A stretch of DNA of 64,000 nucleotides from Sphingomonas naasensis (GCF_004792695.1 NZ_SRXU01000002.1:124001-188000), one strand, 5' to 3'. Shown: positions 11,665 to 20,874, numbered from the stretch's first letter. Made by a program: numbers and translations. The notes: a model not told the origin generated them from the letters alone.

Positions 11665-12129
11665 ATGCGTCAGTTCGACTTTACTCCCTTCCGTCGCTCA
11701 ACCGTCGGCTTCGACCGGCTGTTCGACTTGCTCGAGGCGAGCGCCCGTCAGGCGGGCAGCGAGAATTATCCCCCCTTCAACCTCGAGCGTCTTGCCGAGG
11801 ACCGGTATCGAATCACGCTCGCCGTCGCCGGCTTCAAGCCCGACGAGATCGACGTGACCGCGCAGCAGAACCTGCTCCTGGTCCAAGGCAAGAAGGCGAG
11901 CGAGAACGAGAACAACCAAGGCGCGTTCCTGCATCTCGGCATTGCCAATCGCAGCTTCGAACGCCGCTTCGAGCTGGCCGACTTCGTGCGGGTCGAGAGC
12001 GCGAACCTGGCCGACGGCCTGCTCGTCATCGATCTGGTCCGCGAGATTCCCGAGGCGATGAAGCCGAAGAAGATCGCGGTGAACGGCGGCGGCGAGGCGA
12101 AGCCGATCGAGCATCGCGACGCGGCGTAA
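11665..12129 (+). CDS. Hsp20/alpha-crystallin small heat-shock protein (copy 1)
   Basis: This ATP-independent chaperone holds unfolding proteins for refolding. The 154-residue protein opens with MRQFDFTPFRRSTVGFDRLF and has the alpha-crystallin domain with YRITLAVAGFKPDEIDVTAQQN and the GLLVIDLVREIPEAMKPK end strand. It closely resembles the second copy at 47909. The ATG at 11665 follows AGAGG; an in-frame start at 11551 would overlap the promoter and add non-conserved residues. A hairpin terminator follows. Confidence 0.95.
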   Translation: MRQFDFTPFRRSTVGFDRLFDLLEASARQAGSENYPPFNLERLAEDRYRITLAVAGFKPDEIDVTAQQNLLLVQGKKASENENNQGAFLHLGIANRSFERRFELADFVRVESANLADGLLVIDLVREIPEAMKPKKIAVNGGGEAKPIEHRDAA

Positions 12130-12177
12130 CGACCACCACGGCTAGCGGCGCTTTTCCTCCCTTTGGGCGCCGCAGCA

Positions 12178-12208
12178 GGGGCGTCCGGGCATTGCCCGGG
12201 CGCCCTTT
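12178..12208 (+). terminator. Terminator of hsp20 copy 1
   Basis: GGGCGTCCGGGC pairs with GCCCGGGCGCCC around an ATT loop with one mismatch, followed by TTT at 12206-12208. Confidence 0.75.
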
Positions 12209-12226
12209 GCGTTTGCGTGACGATTT

Positions 12227-12362
12227 AATCCTCCCTCGCGCAGCGGGGGAGGTGGCGCCGAAGGCGACGGAGGGGGCATCTCCGCAAACGACATCGCTCG
12301 CGGAGATGCCCCCTCCACCATGCTGCGCATGGTCCCCCTCCCCCGCTTCGCGAGGGAGGATT
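12227..12362. repeat. Intergenic inverted repeat, same family as 7124-7269
   Basis: The outer arms (AATCCTCCCTCGCG at 12227 and its complement ending at 12362) pair over about 60 bases with small internal stems. It sits between the convergent ends of hsp20 and the cyclophilin gene. Confidence 0.85.
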
Positions 12363-12372
12363 TTAGCGCAGC

Positions 12373-13047
12373 CTAGTTCGGCTGGATCCAGCGATTGGGG
12401 CCGATCAGCCACGGCTTGACCCGGCCGGTCGGCTGCGGCGCGCCGTCGAGGCGGACCGCGCGGAGGATCTGGACCGGGCCGGGCTGGATCATCTGGCCGC
12501 GCATCGGGCCCCTGCCCCCGCCGGTCGGCCGCGCGAGGATCTTGCGGACCACGTCCATGCCCGACACGACATGGCCGAAAGCGGCATAGCCGTTGCGGCC
12601 GGCGCCGCGCGCGTCGAGCGAGGGATTGTCGCCGACCATGATCGAGAAATTGCCGGTGGCGCCGTCGATGCTCGCGCCGTGCGCCATCGAGACCGTGCCG
12701 TCGGTGTGACGGATGCCGGTGAGGTTGGTCGGCTCGAGCGGCGGCGACGGCAGGATCCGCCGCGCGTCGCTGGCGATCCCGCCCTGGACGAAGCCGAACT
12801 TCGGGTTCCCCGTGCGGCGCGAGGCGCGATAGAAGCCGGTGCCGTCGAGCCGCCCGTCATCGACATAGGCGAGGAAGTTCGCGACCGTCTTCGGCGCGCG
12901 CTTCGCATCGAGCGCGAGGACGATGTTGCCGGCGCTGGTCTCGATCCGGACGCGGACCATGCCGGGTGCAGGACGATCCTGCGCCGACGCAGGCGAAACC
13001 AACGGCAGCAACAACGCGGCGACGAGCGCCCATAATCGGATATGCAT
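12373..13047 (-). CDS. Exported cyclophilin-type peptidylprolyl isomerase
   Basis: The protein should speed cis-trans isomerisation of proline bonds in exported proteins. Its 224 residues start with a signal peptide (about 1-22, ending SPASAQ), followed by a cyclophilin core: VRIETSAGNIVLALDAKRAPKTVANFLAYV, FGFVQGG (for the usual QGGD region), GTVSMAHG and GYAAFGHVVSGMDVV. The active-site region is somewhat divergent from PpiA, so the catalytic rate is uncertain. A proline-rich tail of about 25 residues ends the protein. The two-gene FRG cassette lies upstream on the same strand. Confidence 0.92.
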   Translation of the reverse strand: MHIRLWALVAALLLPLVSPASAQDRPAPGMVRVRIETSAGNIVLALDAKRAPKTVANFLAYVDDGRLDGTGFYRASRRTGNPKFGFVQGGIASDARRILPSPPLEPTNLTGIRHTDGTVSMAHGASIDGATGNFSIMVGDNPSLDARGAGRNGYAAFGHVVSGMDVVRKILARPTGGGRGPMRGQMIQPGPVQILRAVRLDGAPQPTGRVKPWLIGPNRWIQPN

Positions 13048-13134
13048 GGAAATCCCGGTAGGACGAGGAGCGTGCTGGGGGAAGCAGGATGCGCCGCTTC
13101 GATCGCACCCGGGCGATCTTCCGGCGCGAGCCGG

Positions 13135-13512
13135 TTACTCGACCAGACTGACCTGCAGCGAATTGCCGCCGCCGGAGACCACCCGCACGGGCGAGTCGAA
13201 GACCTTGGTTGCCTTCACCTTGGCGTTGCCCGGCTGATCGTAGAGCGCCCGGACCATCACCTCGAGACCGCCGCCGGCCAGCGGGACAACGGTGGACGGC
13301 AACAGCGAGGCTTCGCGGAACTTGAGCTTGCCGAGGGAGAGCTGCTCCTGCTGCTTGCGGATGGCAGCGATGATCTTCGCGAACCCGGCGTCGTCGATGT
13401 CGGCCAGGGCCACTTTGCCGCTTCGCTTGGTGGTATAGGCGCGCATCGCCCTCGCGACGCGCTCCTTGCGCCCGGTGAGTAGCGTCTGGTCCTTCGATTT
13501 CTTCCTCATCAT
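13135..13512 (-). CDS. Unknown 125-residue protein paired with FRG-domain gene
   Basis: I do not recognise this protein. It begins with a basic stretch (MMRKKSKDQTLLTGRKERVARAMRAY), has a helical middle (FAKIIAAIRKQQEQLSLGKLKFREASLL) and ends with beta-like sequence without membrane segments. It starts seven bases after the stop of the FRG-domain gene and is probably translated from the same mRNA. That arrangement suggests a partner or antidote role, which is inference only. Confidence 0.75.
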   Translation of the reverse strand: MMRKKSKDQTLLTGRKERVARAMRAYTTKRSGKVALADIDDAGFAKIIAAIRKQQEQLSLGKLKFREASLLPSTVVPLAGGGLEVMVRALYDQPGNAKVKATKVFDSPVRVVSGGGNSLQVSLVE

Positions 13513-13519
13513 CCGCCAC

Positions 13520-14236
13520 CTACGCTACAGGAGACATTCCGATCCGCAATTTGTGCTTCCAATCCAAACTCTTGCATAGGCCGTCGAGGTCGGGGAATAT
13601 ATGGGAATAATCGATCCCCACGGAAAGTAGCTTCTTCTGGAATTCGTCGCGGAGCGCCACCGGGATCTTGAACGTCATCGCATCGCTGACCACGAACGGA
13701 GCCTCGGGGTCGCCGTGTAGCGTAAACAGCCCACGCTGGGTAGTGATCCGTTGCGACACCGGCGCCGTCTCGATCACATAGACGTCGCTCTGGATTTCGA
13801 ACGGGTGGCCGAAGCTGTGATTGCGTTTCACCGAGCGGCAGGTGCTGATGTCGAAACCCTCCACCGCGCCGGCCACGGTGTCGAGCGCGTAGAGAAAACA
13901 ATCCCGGTCCAGCGGGTAGGACGACACCGCGAACCACGCCGCCACCAGCGGACTGGACGACCAGTCGAGCAGCCGCGTCGGCATGCCGTGGTGCTGGGCC
14001 AGCGCCAGCCATTCCCAGTCGGTCGAGACAGGCGCCGCGACATAGCTGCGCGCCAGTCGCTTGAACTGGTCGAAGAGTATTTTCTCGCGAGTCTTGGAGT
14101 AGCTGTACTCCGGCCGGCCAATCTTCGGCTTGATCTCGTTCTGCCCGGACTCGCCCCTGAACAAATGATGATCGGCATCGAACTGCTCGATCCACGCCCA
14201 GTACTGAGCCCAGAGCTGCGAAATATCTCCCCCCAT
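13520..14236 (-). CDS. FRG domain-containing protein
   Basis: The 238-residue protein carries the FRG signature: HLFRGES at residues 24-30 and the block WLALAQHHGMPTRLLDWSSSPLVAAWFA at about 76-103 (conserved HG.PTRLLDW core). FRG-domain proteins are found scattered in bacteria and phages, often in defence or mobile regions; their biochemical activity is poorly known. Base composition looks lower in GC than the flanking genes. It lies with its 125-residue partner between the housekeeping genes pyrG and the cyclophilin, which suggests a small acquired cassette. Confidence 0.85.
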   Translation of the reverse strand: MGGDISQLWAQYWAWIEQFDADHHLFRGESGQNEIKPKIGRPEYSYSKTREKILFDQFKRLARSYVAAPVSTDWEWLALAQHHGMPTRLLDWSSSPLVAAWFAVSSYPLDRDCFLYALDTVAGAVEGFDISTCRSVKRNHSFGHPFEIQSDVYVIETAPVSQRITTQRGLFTLHGDPEAPFVVSDAMTFKIPVALRDEFQKKLLSVGIDYSHIFPDLDGLCKSLDWKHKLRIGMSPVA

Positions 14237-14280
14237 GCCCCGAGCTTAAGCAAGCGGGCGAGGAAAGCAAGTTGCGCGCC

Positions 14281-15915
14281 CTAGACCAGCCGGCTCTGCT
14301 TGACTGCCGCCTCGATGAAGCTGGCGAACAGCGGGTGCGGATCGAACGGCTTGGACTTGAGTTCGGGATGGAACTGGACGCCGACGAACCACGGATGGTC
14401 GGGCCGCTCGACGATCTCGGGGAGCGAGCCATCGGGCGACATGCCCGAGAAGACCAGCCCGCCGGCTTCGAGAACCGGCTTGTAATGGGTGTTGACCTCG
14501 TAGCGGTGGCGGTGGCGCTCGCTGATCTCGTCCGATCCGTAGATCGACGCGACCACCGAATTGCCGCCGAGCCTGGCGGTATAGGCGCCGAGCCGCATCG
14601 TGCCGCCGAGATCGCCGCCTTCCTCGCGCTTCTGGATGCCCTCGCCGGTCATCCACTCGGTGATCATGCCGACCACCGGCTCCTCGGTCGGGCCGAACTC
14701 GGTGGTCGAGGCGTCCTTGACGCCCTGCGTCCGCGCGCCTTCGATGCACGCCATCTGCATGCCGAGGCAGATGCCGAAGAAGGGCACGTTGCGCTCGCGC
14801 GCGAAGCGGACGCCGGCGATCTTGCCCTCGCTGCCGCGCTCGCCGAAGCCGCCCGGCACGAGGATGCCGTGCATCGGCTCGAGCACCGCGGTGACTTCCT
14901 CTTCGTCGTCGCGCTCGAAAAGCTCGGCGTCGAGCCAGCGGATGTTGACCTTCACCCGATTGGCGATGCCGCCATGGGTGAGCGCCTCGGTGAGCGACTT
15001 ATAGGCGTCGGGGACGCCCATATATTTGCCGACCACGCCGATCGTGACCTCGCCCTCGGGATTGGTGATCCGCTCGACGATGTCGTCCCAGCGCGCGAGA
15101 TTGGGCGCTTCGCCCGGCTCGATCCCGAAGGCGCGGAGCACTTCGACGTCGAGCCCCTCGCGATGATACTGGAGCGGCACGGCGTAGATGCTCTTGGCGT
15201 CGAGCGCCGGGATCACCGCCTCGGGGCGGACGTTGCAGAACTGCGCGATCTTGGCGCGCTCGCCGGCGGGCAGATCGCGCTCCGAGCGGCAGACCAGCAC
15301 GTCCGGCTGGACGCCCAATGCCGCGAGCTCGCGCACGCTGTGCTGGGTCGGCTTGGTCTTGAGCTCGCCCGCGGCGGCGATGAACGGCACCAGCGTGACA
15401 TGGATGCTGACCGTCTGGCCGCGGCCGAGATCGTTGCGGAGCTGGCGAATCGCCTCGATGAACGGCAGCGATTCGATGTCGCCGACGGTGCCGCCGATCT
15501 CGCACAGCACGAAATCGAGATCGTCGGTCTCGTCCTGCGCGAACGCCTTGATCGCGTCGGTGACGTGCGGGATCACCTGGACGGTGGCGCCGAGATAGTC
15601 GCCGCGGCGCTCGCGCTCGATGATCGTCTTGTAGATCCGCCCCGAAGTGACGTTGTCCGACTGGCGCGAGGCGACTCCGGTGAAGCGCTCGTAATGGCCG
15701 AGATCGAGATCGGTCTCGGCGCCGTCGTCGGTGACGTACACCTCACCATGCTGGTGCGGCGACATCGTGCCGGGATCGACGTTGAGATAGGGATCGAACT
15801 TGCGGATGCGGACCCGATAGCCCCGGGCCTGGAGCAAAGCCGCAAGGCTCGCCGCCATCAAACCCTTGCCAAGCGAGGAGACCACGCCGCCGGTGATGAA
15901 AATATACCGCGCCAT
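14281..15915 (-). CDS. pyrG: CTP synthase
   Basis: CTP synthase converts UTP to CTP with ATP and glutamine. The 544 residues show the N-terminal synthase domain with the P-loop region [18 protein letters not shown] and [23 protein letters not shown], and a C-terminal class I glutamine amidotransferase with the nucleophile in GICLGMQMA near residue 380 and GVQFHPE near 515. Length is normal. secG lies 94 bases upstream on the same strand, a gene order common in alphaproteobacteria. Confidence 0.98.
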   Translation of the reverse strand: MARYIFITGGVVSSLGKGLMAASLAALLQARGYRVRIRKFDPYLNVDPGTMSPHQHGEVYVTDDGAETDLDLGHYERFTGVASRQSDNVTSGRIYKTIIERERRGDYLGATVQVIPHVTDAIKAFAQDETDDLDFVLCEIGGTVGDIESLPFIEAIRQLRNDLGRGQTVSIHVTLVPFIAAAGELKTKPTQHSVRELAALGVQPDVLVCRSERDLPAGERAKIAQFCNVRPEAVIPALDAKSIYAVPLQYHREGLDVEVLRAFGIEPGEAPNLARWDDIVERITNPEGEVTIGVVGKYMGVPDAYKSLTEALTHGGIANRVKVNIRWLDAELFERDDEEEVTAVLEPMHGILVPGGFGERGSEGKIAGVRFARERNVPFFGICLGMQMACIEGARTQGVKDASTTEFGPTEEPVVGMITEWMTGEGIQKREEGGDLGGTMRLGAYTARLGGNSVVASIYGSDEISERHRHRYEVNTHYKPVLEAGGLVFSGMSPDGSLPEIVERPDHPWFVGVQFHPELKSKPFDPHPLFASFIEAAVKQSRLV

Positions 15916-16009
15916 GGGAGAAAACGCCTAACGTGTTTGAGCGCGCGCCGACAAGCGCGCGACTCACTTATTTTTTCATGTGCCCGCCGTCGCCGGAGAG
16001 CGGCGGAGA

Positions 16010-16408
16010 TTATTGCGCGAGCGGAACCGAGCCGTTGGCCGGCGCGGCGCTGTTCGCGGGAGCGGCACTGCCCCCTGCCGGCGCGGCTGCGTTGCCGATC
16101 GCGAGCGGGACAGCCGGGCCGGTCGTCGGCGCGGTCATCGGTGCGGCGGGCGCGCGCTGAAGCGTGGTGTCGATCGTCGTCGAGTGACGAGTCGCGGCGA
16201 TCACCGCGAGCAGGATGCTCATCGTGATAAACAGAATCGCGAGGATCGCGGTCGAGCGGGTGAGGAAGTCCGCCGCGCCGCGCGCGGACATCAGGCCCGA
16301 GGGGCTGCCGCCCGAAGTGAGCCCGCCGCCTTCAGAGCGCTGCATGAGAATCACGGTCACGAGCAGTGCCGCGATGATGGCGTGGACGACGAGCAGAAAG
16401 GTGAACAT
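16010..16408 (-). CDS. secG: Preprotein translocase subunit SecG
   Basis: SecG is a small inner-membrane subunit that helps SecYE and SecA export proteins. The 132-residue protein starts MFTFLLVVHAIIAALLVTVILMQ, the first membrane helix, then the conserved RSEGGGLTSGG loop with SARGAADFLTRSTAILAILF leading into the second helix. A low-complexity Ala/Pro tail of about 45 residues follows, as in other members of this lineage. The ATG at 16408 has AGGTC upstream; longer in-frame starts add unrelated sequence. Confidence 0.94.
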   Translation of the reverse strand: MFTFLLVVHAIIAALLVTVILMQRSEGGGLTSGGSPSGLMSARGAADFLTRSTAILAILFITMSILLAVIAATRHSTTIDTTLQRAPAAPMTAPTTGPAVPLAIGNAAAPAGGSAAPANSAAPANGSVPLAQ

Positions 16409-16612
16409 TGAGACCGGACCTGTTGCGAAAGCGGCGACATAGGGGAGCCGGTGCCAGGGATCAACCTGCCTCGATTCCGGCCCGTCGCGGAGCGCGTGCG
16501 CCGCAGATGGACCCAAAGCGGTAACATTTCGCCAACGCACTGAAACCACTGGGCCCAAGCTGCGTTGTGTGAGAGCCCGGACAGAACCGGGAACGTAACG
16601 GATGAGGATGCC

Positions 16613-16975
16613 GTGAACGCGATGCCGGACCAGTCGCTGTCATCCTGGAAGAACACGCTGATCGATTATGTGCGCTCGGGCGAGCCCGATCTCACCAATC
16701 GCCAGATGGCGCTTCTGATGCTTGTGTATCTCGACCCGGGGCCCCATACGGTCCGCGGATTGGCGCGGGCGCTCAACGTGTCGAAGCCTGTAGTAACCCG
16801 TGCCTTGAATCGCCTGGGGACGCTCGGCTATCTGCGCCGCCAACGCGACGATACCGACAAACGCAACATCTTTGTTGCGCGTACCGCTGAAGGGGCAGAT
16901 TTTCTTGCAGAGTTCGGGCATTTCCTCGCTGGCGACAACATCAGCCAGCCAGCCGCCCGCAGGGCCAACGCGTAA
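16613..16975 (+). CDS. MarR-type winged helix regulator
   Basis: The roughly 120-residue protein has a winged helix-turn-helix: TNRQMALLMLVYL, then TVRGLARALNVSKPVVTRALNRLGTLGYLRRQ, where the second helix is the likely DNA reader, and a wing with DDTDKRNIFVARTAEG. A GTG at 16613 follows GAGGA; the next ATG is at 16622. It is divergent from secG and overlaps the following SH3 protein gene, so it may regulate that gene or secG; targets are unknown. Confidence 0.87.
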   Translation: MNAMPDQSLSSWKNTLIDYVRSGEPDLTNRQMALLMLVYLDPGPHTVRGLARALNVSKPVVTRALNRLGTLGYLRRQRDDTDKRNIFVARTAEGADFLAEFGHFLAGDNISQPAARRANA

Positions 16976-17285
16976 GCGCTTTTCGCTGAAGGGACGCTCC
17001 GCGACCTTCGATTCGCGGGTCGACGCGGTGCGCCGCGACCTCGCCGATGTGCGGCTCGCCGATCGGGTTTTCGCTCCGCATTATGCCGCGCCGATGCCGC
17101 GCACCCTCGCCGTCGCCACCGACCTTCGCCTGAGCGGCGCGGCCGATTCCGAAGTTCTCGCCACGCTCGCCGCCGGCGACCTGTTCGAAGTGCTCGAATT
17201 CGCCGGCGATCATGCCTGGGGCGTCGCGCCCGGCTCGGGGCTGGTCGGCTATATCGCCGCATCGGCGCTGGCGGACATGCAATGA
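16872..17285 (+). CDS. Small SH3-type domain protein
   Basis: The recognisable part runs FDSRVDAVRRDLADVRLADRVFAPHYAAPMPRTL and then a bacterial SH3-like module (LFEVLEFAGDHAWGVAPGSGLVGYIAASAL). This resembles the N-terminal portion of NlpC/P60 cell-wall hydrolases of sphingomonads, but the catalytic Cys-His domain is absent: the gene stops at 17285 and overlaps argC by four bases. The true start is unclear. TTG at 16872 is the only standard in-frame start and would overlap the MarR gene by 104 bases; conserved sequence begins only near 16975. Confidence 0.72.
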   Translation: MLRVPLKGQIFLQSSGISSLATTSASQPPAGPTRKRFSLKGRSATFDSRVDAVRRDLADVRLADRVFAPHYAAPMPRTLAVATDLRLSGAADSEVLATLAAGDLFEVLEFAGDHAWGVAPGSGLVGYIAASALADMQ

Positions 17286-18223
17286 GCATCCGCGTCTTCA
17301 TCGACGGTGCCGTGGGCACCACCGGGCTCGAGATCCGCGAGCGGCTCGACGGCCGCGAAGGGATCGAGCAGATCATCCTCGCCGAGGCCGATCGCAAGGA
17401 CCCGAAGAAGCGCGAGGACGCGCTCAATTCGGCCGATTTCGTCATCCTCTGCCTGCCCGACGACGCCGCGCGCGAGGCGGTGGAGATGATCCGCGCCAAG
17501 AAGGTGCGCGTGATCGACGCGTCGACTGCGCACCGCGTCGCGCCCGACTGGGTCTATGGCTTTGCCGAGCTCGAGCCGGGCCAGCTCAATGCGATCGCGG
17601 AGGCGCCGCGGGTGAGCAATCCGGGCTGCTATCCCACCGGCTTCCTCGCGCTGGTGCGTCCGCTGGTGCGCGCCGGGCTGGTGCCGCTCGACCATGTCTT
17701 CTCGGTCAATGCGGTCTCGGGCTATTCGGGCGGCGGCAAATCGATGATCGCCGAGTTCGAGGACCAGGATTCGGACGCCTTCACCGCGACTGCGTTCCGC
17801 AACTACGGCCTCGGCCTCGAGCACAAGCATGTGCCCGAGATGCAGAAGCACGCACGGATAGAGCATCCGCCGATCTTCCAGCCCGCGGTGGTGCGCACCT
17901 ATCGCGGCATGGTGGTCGAGGTGCCCCTGCCGCTCCATACCTTCACGCGCCGCCCGTCGCTCGAGGCGATCGAGAACGCGCTGCGCGATGCCTATAAGGA
18001 TTGCCCGCTGCTGCGCGTGCTTCCCGCCGATGCCGCGACGGTGTCGATCGAGGAGGACGCCGGGACCGACCGGCTGAGCGTGCGCGTGTTCGGCAATGCC
18101 GAGCGCGGCCAGGCGCGGCTGGTGGCGACGCTCGACAACCTCGGCAAGGGCGCGGCCGGCGCCGCGGTGCAGAACCTCAACATCATGGCCGGGTTCGATC
18201 CGATCGCGGGGCTGGTGCTCTAG
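17282..18223 (+). CDS. argC: N-acetyl-gamma-glutamyl-phosphate reductase
   Basis: ArgC makes N-acetyl-glutamate semialdehyde in arginine biosynthesis using NADPH. The 313 residues belong to the shorter ArgC class: the Rossmann start IDGAVGTTGLEIRERL and the catalytic Cys116 in SNPGCYPTGFLAL are clear, as is GYSGGGKSMI. It starts at ATGA overlapping the SH3 protein stop, so translation is coupled. An inverted repeat follows. Confidence 0.96.
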   Translation: MSIRVFIDGAVGTTGLEIRERLDGREGIEQIILAEADRKDPKKREDALNSADFVILCLPDDAAREAVEMIRAKKVRVIDASTAHRVAPDWVYGFAELEPGQLNAIAEAPRVSNPGCYPTGFLALVRPLVRAGLVPLDHVFSVNAVSGYSGGGKSMIAEFEDQDSDAFTATAFRNYGLGLEHKHVPEMQKHARIEHPPIFQPAVVRTYRGMVVEVPLPLHTFTRRPSLEAIENALRDAYKDCPLLRVLPADAATVSIEEDAGTDRLSVRVFGNAERGQARLVATLDNLGKGAAGAAVQNLNIMAGFDPIAGLVL

Positions 18224-18236
18224 CCGTCGGGAGGCT

Positions 18237-18365
18237 TGTTCGCGCAGAGGACGCAGAGAGGGTGTCCGATGCGCCGATCGCGGCGTTTGCATTCCGGGCG
18301 CCTCGAGCGACGCCGCTGACGCGGCGACGTCCTTTCTCCGCGCTCTCTGCGCCTCTGCGCGAACA
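18237..18365. repeat. Inverted repeat of CGCAGAGG type downstream of argC
   Basis: The arms 18237-18259 and 18344-18365 are reverse complements with one extra base. About 85 bases lie between them, themselves partly palindromic. The arms have the same GNAGAGNCGCAGAG-like rhythm as the repeats around the GxxExxY gene at 28563, so this could be an emptied copy of such an element; that link is inferred. Confidence 0.7.
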
Positions 18366-18477
18366 GCCCTTGTCCGGAGCCTCTTCTCTTCTCCGGGCGA
18401 TCGAAATGCCCGCTGCCGCTTGATCTTTGCCGCCCGTTGGTGTCTCGCGTTCGAAACCAGTCGACGAGAGGCAAAAG

Positions 18478-19935
18478 ATGCATCAGCCCGTGGGCAAATT
18501 GCTGCTGTTCGGAGCAACCGGCGATCTCGCCCAGCGGATGCTGCTCCCCTCGCTCTATGCCCTGCACGCCGACGGGTTGCTGCCCGAGGGGCTGACGATC
18601 ACCGGCACCGCGCGCTCCGACAAGGACGATCAATCCTATCGCGATTTCGCCCGTGCCGCGCTCGACGAATTCCTGCCGGCAGACCGCAAGGATGACAACG
18701 CTGTCGGAAGCTTTCTCGAGCGGCTCAACTACCAGTCGCTCGACGCCTCGCAGATCGACGGCTTCGCGGCGCTCAAGGACAAGCTCGGCGACATTTCGGG
18801 CGGCCTCGCCATCTTCCTGTCGACCGCGCCCTGGCTGTTCGGACCGACCATCGAGGGTCTCAAGAGCGCTGGCCTGACCGGCGACAATGTCCGGATCAGC
18901 CTCGAAAAGCCGCTGGGCAAGGACCTTCAGTCGAGCTGCGAGATCAACGATCTCGTCGCCGGCGCCTTTCCCGAGGACCGCACCTTCCGGATCGATCACT
19001 ATCTCGGCAAGGAGACGGTGCAGAACATCCTCGCGCTGCGCTTCGGCAATTCGCTGTTCGAGCCGGTGTGGAACGCGCAGGGGATCGATCACGTCCAGAT
19101 CACCGTCTCCGAGACGGTCGGGCTCGAGGGCCGCGCGGGCTTTTACGACGAGACCGGGGCGCTGCGCGACATGGTGCAGAACCACATGCTCCAGCTACTC
19201 GCGCTGATCGCGATGGAGCCCCCTGCCCGCTTCGACGGCACCGCGATCCGCGACGAGAAGGTCAAGGTGTTCCGCTCGTTGCGCAAGATCAGCGCGCAGG
19301 AGGCGCCCCAGCTGACCGTGACCGGCCAATATGGCGGCGGCGCGGTGAAGGGCGAGATCGTCCGCGACTATGCCAGCGACCTCGAAAAGCCGTCGAACAC
19401 CGAGACCTTCGTCGCGATCAAGGCGCATGTCGACAATTGGCGCTGGCAGGGCGTGCCCTTCTATCTGCGCACCGGCAAAAGGCTGGGCGAGCGGCGCAGC
19501 GAGATCGTGATCCAGTTCAAGCCGGTGCCGCATTCGATCTTCGCCGATCGCGGGGGCATGCTCCAGCCCAACACGCTGGTGATCCGGCTGCAGCCGGAGG
19601 AATATGTCCGCCTGCTGGTGATGGCCAAGCAGCCCGGACTCGACCGCGAGGGCGTGCGCCTGCGCGAAGTGCCGCTCAACCTCAGCCTCGACACCGAATT
19701 CGCCGGCACCCGCCGCCGCATCGCCTATGAGCGGCTGCTGCTCGACCTGATCGAGGGCGATCCGACGCTGTTCGTCCGCCGCGACGAGGTCGAGGCGCAA
19801 TGGACGTGGATCGACGCCATCCGCGCCGGCTGGGAGGCCAATGACCTGAAGCCCAAGCCCTATGCCTCGGGCAGCTGGGGCCCGTCCGCCGCGATCGCGC
19901 TCACCGAGCGCGACGGCGTGACGTGGAACGAGTGA
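18478..19935 (+). CDS. zwf: Glucose-6-phosphate 1-dehydrogenase
   Basis: Zwf oxidises glucose-6-phosphate to 6-phosphogluconolactone, the entry to the Entner-Doudoroff and pentose phosphate routes. The 485 residues contain the NADP-binding GATGDLA at 12-18, SLEKPLGKDL at 141-150 and the substrate-binding, active-site segment RIDHYLGKE at 171-179. ATG at 18478 follows GAGAGGC. It heads the set zwf-pgl-edd-glk-eda, all on the plus strand; a 127-base repeat separates it from pgl. Confidence 0.97.
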   Translation: MHQPVGKLLLFGATGDLAQRMLLPSLYALHADGLLPEGLTITGTARSDKDDQSYRDFARAALDEFLPADRKDDNAVGSFLERLNYQSLDASQIDGFAALKDKLGDISGGLAIFLSTAPWLFGPTIEGLKSAGLTGDNVRISLEKPLGKDLQSSCEINDLVAGAFPEDRTFRIDHYLGKETVQNILALRFGNSLFEPVWNAQGIDHVQITVSETVGLEGRAGFYDETGALRDMVQNHMLQLLALIAMEPPARFDGTAIRDEKVKVFRSLRKISAQEAPQLTVTGQYGGGAVKGEIVRDYASDLEKPSNTETFVAIKAHVDNWRWQGVPFYLRTGKRLGERRSEIVIQFKPVPHSIFADRGGMLQPNTLVIRLQPEEYVRLLVMAKQPGLDREGVRLREVPLNLSLDTEFAGTRRRIAYERLLLDLIEGDPTLFVRRDEVEAQWTWIDAIRAGWEANDLKPKPYASGSWGPSAAIALTERDGVTWNE

Positions 19936-19940
19936 ATCCG

Positions 19941-20067
19941 ATCCTCCCCCCGGTGGGGGAGGTGGCAGCGAAGCTGACGACGGGGTAGCGCGCCGCGGCC
20001 GCCTTGCCTGTGGAGAGCTACCCCTCCACCAGCTCCGCTGGTCCCCCTCCCCCTCCGGGGGAGGATT
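19941..20067. repeat. Intergenic inverted repeat between zwf and pgl
   Basis: The right arm is nearly identical to the right arm of the element at 7224-7269, sharing the run ending GGTCCCCCTCCCCCTCCGG; the left arm is its approximate complement. It sits between two genes of one pathway, so it may set their relative mRNA levels. Confidence 0.8.
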
Positions 20068-20127
20068 TGACTACCGCGACTTTCCAAGCGTTGCTTGCAT
20101 ACCCACCTAGGACATGAGGAAATTTAC

Positions 20128-20835
20128 ATGACGACCGAAATCGAATGGTGGGACTATGACGATGCCGACGAGATGGCCGCGGCCGTCGCCGGCGACGTCC
20201 AGTTCATCATCGAGAGCGCGATCGACGCGCGCGGCGCCGCAGTGATCGCGCTCGCCGGCGGCAAGACGCCGCTGCCGATCTACGAGAAGCTGGCCGCGGC
20301 CAAGCTCGACTGGAAGCGCGTGACGATCGTCCCCGGCGACGACCGGCTGGTGCCGCTCGGCGATCCGCTGTCGAACGTCACCGCGATTGGCAAGACCTTC
20401 ATCCCGCGGGGCGCGCGGGTGATCCCGCTGATCAGCGCCACCGTCGCCGACTACAAGGCCGCGGGCCGCGCCGCGGACGCGATCCTGCAGGATCTGCATT
20501 GGCCGCTCGACCTGTGCCTGCTCGGCGTGGGCGGCGACGGGCATTGCGCGTCGATCTTCCCCGGCCCCGATTTCGACGAGGCGCTGAACGGCCCGAAGGA
20601 GCGCCGCGCGCTGGGCGTGATGCCCGATCCGCTGCCGCCCGAGGCGCCGGTCGCGCGGGTGACGCTGAGCCGCGCCGCGATCGTCTCGGCGCGCGCGCTG
20701 ATGATCGCGGTCACCGGCCAGGCCAAGCGCGACGTGCTCGAGGCGGCGATCGAACAGGGCGCGTCGTCCGCTTACCCGGTCGGCCGCGTCCTCGCCGATG
20801 TCGAGCTGCCGGTGGATATCCACTGGGCGGCGTGA
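20128..20835 (+). CDS. pgl: 6-phosphogluconolactonase
   Basis: Pgl hydrolyses 6-phosphogluconolactone to 6-phosphogluconate. The 235-residue protein has the family features ALAGGKTPLPIYEKLA near residue 42, IVPGDDRLVP and LLGVGGDGHCASIFPG near 135-150 (the catalytic histidine region). ATG at 20128 is preferred over an upstream start because GAGGA precedes it. edd follows after 39 bases. Confidence 0.95.
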   Translation: MTTEIEWWDYDDADEMAAAVAGDVQFIIESAIDARGAAVIALAGGKTPLPIYEKLAAAKLDWKRVTIVPGDDRLVPLGDPLSNVTAIGKTFIPRGARVIPLISATVADYKAAGRAADAILQDLHWPLDLCLLGVGGDGHCASIFPGPDFDEALNGPKERRALGVMPDPLPPEAPVARVTLSRAAIVSARALMIAVTGQAKRDVLEAAIEQGASSAYPVGRVLADVELPVDIHWAA

Positions 20836-20874
20836 GGCCGCCGGTCACTGCGTTAGAGTTGCAAGGCTGAGAAG

